Shown one piece after another: positions 60,975 to 64,000 of a stretch of DNA of 64,000 bases. Where the stretch lies: positions 1 through 64,000 of the forward strand of contig QNGE01003235.1 in assembly GCA_008508345.1 (NCBI GenBank). Direction: 5' to 3'. A program made the translations under genes and the position numbers. Source of the DNA: Paragonimus westermani (Eukaryota > Platyhelminthes > Trematoda > Plagiorchiida > Troglotrematidae). Every line of letters begins with the position of its first letter. Positions within the stretch are counted from its first letter, which is position 1. The notes under the pieces are model-generated. The model was not told the origin of the DNA, did not search any database, and saw nothing but the letters and a program-made list of their open reading frames with translations.

Positions 60975-61882
60975 TCAGAGTAATAAGCACAACACGTAGC
61001 GATTTCATGATTATGTCTTGTGTTTTTAGATGATTATTCGCAGGCACGTCGTTATGCCAAGGAGGCATAGGTCACACCCGATGTGGATTCATCCGATGTA
61101 ACTGTGCGAATTGGAAAACGGTGTTAGAGTGTCAGGTAATACCTATGTGCCTTTATACCCGATTAGTCATTAGCAGGTGTCCTACGAAGCTTCTGTCGCA
61201 GTCATCCTCCGAGGACTCCGACGGCTGTTCACCCGTGCGGGCTACTGGTGCCACAACAGCACGGCATCCGACGTTCGTCTTGGAGGCAGGTGGATCTTCG
61301 GGAGAGCATAAGTTCCATGCACTCGAGCCTTCCATTCAAGGCGTTCCAGTCTGTTGGAACTGATCCAACAATATAAACCCGGTCATTGATCATTATGTAC
61401 AACTGATCAACAATGAAATTCCAAGACTCAGCGCGTTTACCCCTGAGTATTATCATCGACCCTAGAAAGTAAAACATGCAGATAGATGCGTCGAACAAGC
61501 GAGGCGCGGAGCAAGCTGTGATTTTGGCCCTGGTATGGATGTTACAAAATGGATAGCTTGACTATAACAAATGTAGGTGAGAAAGCAAAATCCCCGAGAA
61601 CGTAGAGATGAATGCGACTATCAAAATATCTATTATAGTAGCCACAAGTCACCATTTTCAGCAGTCCCGTTGCTCCCTCTCCGGCAATCCTTATATCCTA
61701 CCTTCCCAGTTCTCTTAATGCAGCGCCTGATCCGGTAGTTACCCCAAACCGGCCTCTTTCAGTCGTCCCCGCTTCATATTCCCACTTAATTTTTGAGAAT
61801 CCTATTCCGGTCATCCGTCCTCTTTATACCACGTCACCGACAAGGTTGCCACAGCCGTCCAAAAGTACATCTTCACCATAAA
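60975..61882. other. Unassigned; pyrimidine-rich region before a gene start
   Basis: A minus-strand frame at 61153-61335 (SESSEDDCD) and overlapping ones are not recognisable. From about 61.65 kb the plus strand is C/T-rich and leads to the ATG at 61883, so it may be promoter or 5' UTR. Confidence 0.3.
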
Positions 61883-62113
61883 ATGACTACTATTTCCTCA
61901 AAACCATCAACGATGATGCAAGTGGTGCAGGAAATGCTGAAGGACGCGGCCACTTTGAAGGAGCGTCTACAGAAACATCGAATTTTCCCCGATCTTGACG
62001 CTCAGGGTCAAGTTGTTCGTGAAATCCGCGTACATGCTCTACCCGTCAACACTGCAGCTAGTCTCCGTAAGGTGGAAGGCAATCTTCCTAGAAAAATAGT
62101 TCGAAGAATAGTG
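61883..62113 (+). CDS. First coding exon, possible SIKE/FGFR1OP2-family protein
   Basis: ATG at 61883 (context ATAAAATGA) opens 77 codons to a perfect donor (GTG then GTAAGT) in phase 0. Residues near 11-24 (MQVVQEMLKDAATLKERLQK) resemble the start of the SIKE/FGFR1OP2 coiled-coil family. There an amphipathic 'IEkxLxDAxxLxeRLrxHD' helix opens the protein, which in vertebrates belongs to STRIPAK-type complexes. The remainder of the exon, rich in Arg and Val, does not align clearly, so the name is tentative. The longer upstream frame to 61793 is not a better start. No following exon was found in the last 1.9 kb. Confidence 0.45.
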
Positions 62114-62119
62114 GTAAGT

Positions 62120-62995
62120 ACACAAGTAACACTCTAAAAATTGTTAGATTGATCATCTGAATTCGATGAGTGCTCCGTCTGCAAGGCTACTTTTTCGCTG
62201 TTGCATGAGGGAGACCATTAGATCGGAGCTAACCGTGGAAATGACTTATGCTAGGGGAATCTCATTCAAAAACTCCATTCTACGGCGTGTAATAGGAGGT
62301 TAATGCAGTGTAAAATTAATTCAGCATATTTCGAACTTAGAAACAGTCCTATCTCAGGAGAAAGAGACACAAAAACCTGGCAAGATGAAGTACACAATCG
62401 GATGCGGTGTTGGTTTTATGACGCCCATAACCGTGGGGGAAAGTTTCGATTCAGAAAGCCCAAGACAAGAGTTGAAGTAAGCGTCGAACGAAATGAGGTT
62501 GATTTTCGACCGCGTTGAGTAATGCACACCCTAGTTCTTGTTAAATCGTTCCATCACTTGCCGCAAGGACAAGTTTGGAACCAAGAGGAGTGACGTGATT
62601 GGGATATTAATGAACCTCGACCTCTGAAAGTACGTGCTGCCTGTTGGTGTGCCATGCGTTTCAACATGAATACAATTTTCAACCACGTTGAGTTTTGCAC
62701 AACCTAAGTCTTATTCAGTTGTTCTATCACTTGTTATGAGGACAATTTAAGAAGCGTCACCTTTTATTGTTCATACGAATGTACATCAGCATTCTTGTGA
62801 ACTGTATCTGATTCATATTTTTCTTTGCCAATATTTGAAAGGCGTCCGTTAAATGCACAGCTTCCTTCTTCTCCAGGAAACACAACCTCATACGGGTGAA
62901 TGAAATGTATACAAGAACATTCAATTCTGTGTCTTATTAAGTCACTCCGATACATTTTCTTCATTTATTCCTGCTGCGTTTTGTTTCCTATGTAA
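62120..62995. other. Presumed intron or intergenic sequence
   Basis: Two related-looking phrases, TTTCGACCGCGTTGAGTAAT and TTCAACCACGTTGAGTTTTG (62504 and 62678), hint at an old internal duplication of about 175 bases, each followed by similar CTAGTTCTTGTT / CTAAGTCTTATT text. No gene recognised. Confidence 0.35.
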
Positions 62996-63000
62996 AATGC

Positions 63001-63150
63001 ATGGTTTCCGGTGGATTGCGTGGTTTCGGGTTAATTTAGGGTGAATTATGTGGTTTGAGGTTAATTAAGGGGTTATTTCGGGTTAGTTGGAGGGTGAAAT
63101 GGGGTTTATTTAGGGGTGAAGTCGGTTAAATCGGGTTAGCTCAGGGTCGA
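63001..63150 (+). repeat. Degenerate GGGTTA/TTAGGG-like tract
   Basis: G/T-rich sequence with many CGGGTTA, TTTAGGGTGAA, GAGGTTAATTAAGG and CGGGTTAG pieces, resembling a decayed array of the metazoan telomere hexamer or a TTA-GGG-type minisatellite with variable spacing. Confidence 0.5.
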
Positions 63151-63154
63151 ATTC

Positions 63155-64000
63155 ATTTTTTACAGACTTGCAGACGCGAATAATCGTGTTACGGTCACTT
63201 CTACTGACGTTAACTATATCTGACTGTGTAACCAATCCTTACTTAACAGAAACTTGTCGGCTTCTGTACTTACTGGTTGTCAATTATTAACCAGAATTCC
63301 AAGTCCTACAGGAATTGGAAGTCACAACCATGACACAGAATGGACGTCCGAAGAGTCCTTAATGATTACTTGCTTCAGAAGTACTTGACTCAATCCTGGC
63401 GCGTTGTAAACCCCATGTTATACCATTGTATCGGCCTTATCCGTTTATTGCTAATTGTGTTAAAGTTACGATTGACATTTTTATTCTTTTTCTCCCAACT
63501 TTTTTATGAGCTTGAATGTTTCTTTGAACGTGTATGGTTACCGGCAAGTCGTCCGCGCACTCGAACTTGTGGCGCCGCTACATGCTGTCTTGTCGTTTCG
63601 CAGTACTAACGATTCATCTTGCTATTCCCTCGCTCTCACGTCAATTTCGCGTGTTGGTAATATGCTGCCTGGCTACTTGTTGCGTTACTCATAACTGGCT
63701 GGCCATAGCCCGTTTGGACTCTACATCATCACCACCGGGCTGACCGTACGACCTGCCTCAAGGGATGCCTGAGGGCTAATACAAGAAGCCTACTTTCATT
63801 GGTGACACAAAACTACTCCATGCTTAACATGGATTTCTCCTGAAAGTAAATCCTCTCTATCATAGGTTGCCATCAAACACTCTTACAATATAGACCAATG
63901 GGTTTCGTTTGGGAAGACATGTCAATATTTGCTCGCTGTGAGAGGAACGAGGTGATTAAGAGTTACAGCAGGCTTCTCAGAAAAATTTGCTGGTCGACCA
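63155..64000. other. No recognised gene or element
   Basis: Overlapping plus-strand frames at 63340-63743 have no motif. A GC-richer patch lies at about 63540-63770. Confidence 0.3.

Noticed and set aside
1..64000. A coordinated novel gene system or operon
   Set aside because: The recognisable genes are unrelated single genes separated by decayed retroelements; nothing suggests joint function.

Overview
The window looks like nuclear DNA of a parasitic flatworm (Platyhelminthes). A large-genome diphyllobothriid-type tapeworm fits, but a trematode is not excluded. The basis is the mixture of decayed retroelements typical of such genomes (CsRn1-like and K02A2.6-like Gypsy, Penelope-like elements with GIY-YIG domains, RTE- and CR1-type LINEs, a LINE with a restriction-like endonuclease, and tRNA-derived SINEs), plus very few host exons, kilobase introns and no operon structure. 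The species assignment is inference. Position 1443 is an ambiguous base (n).

Host genes. (1) A plus-strand gene can be assembled from 2675 to 8929 as seven short exons with compatible splice sites and reading phases. It predicts a 291-residue protein with a membrane segment at each end, of a family I do not recognise. (2) A minus-strand gene from 40533 down to at least 35953 encodes a secreted short-collagen plus C1q-domain protein; the end of the C1q domain was not found. (3) A plus-strand first coding exon at 61883-62113 ends in a consensus donor; its start weakly resembles the SIKE/FGFR1OP2 family. Other possible exons (e.g. 27145-27232, 33014-33247) are weak.

Mobile elements by region. 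7.27-7.5 kb: CR1-like LINE 3' end. 13.1-15.5 kb and 20.35-21.1 kb: RTE-like LINEs, minus strand. 16.2-19.1 kb: a nearly full-length but stop-riddled LINE with zinc finger, Myb-like, reverse transcriptase and restriction-like endonuclease domains. 23.2-23.5, 47.7-48.9, 50.0-50.5 (weak) and 55.4-56.3 kb: Penelope-like remnants, apparently of at least two lineages. 41.06-41.7 kb: CR1-like reverse transcriptase. 45.4-47.3 kb: two opposing Gypsy fragments. 52.4-53.1 kb: Gypsy gag/protease. 53.7-54.7 kb: orphan Gypsy integrase. 58.0-60.97 kb: the best preserved Gypsy element (gag, protease, reverse transcriptase, RNase H, start of integrase). Five copies of one tRNA-like SINE family (A) lie on the plus strand; two copies of another (B) form an inverted pair at 21.8-22.2 kb.

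Nearly all elements carry stops and frameshifts, so the window reads as ageing retroelement sediment around a few long-intron genes. Roughly 26-40 kb is comparatively poor in recognisable elements and holds mainly the C1q gene. I saw no operon, CRISPR array, rRNA or convincing free-standing tRNA gene.
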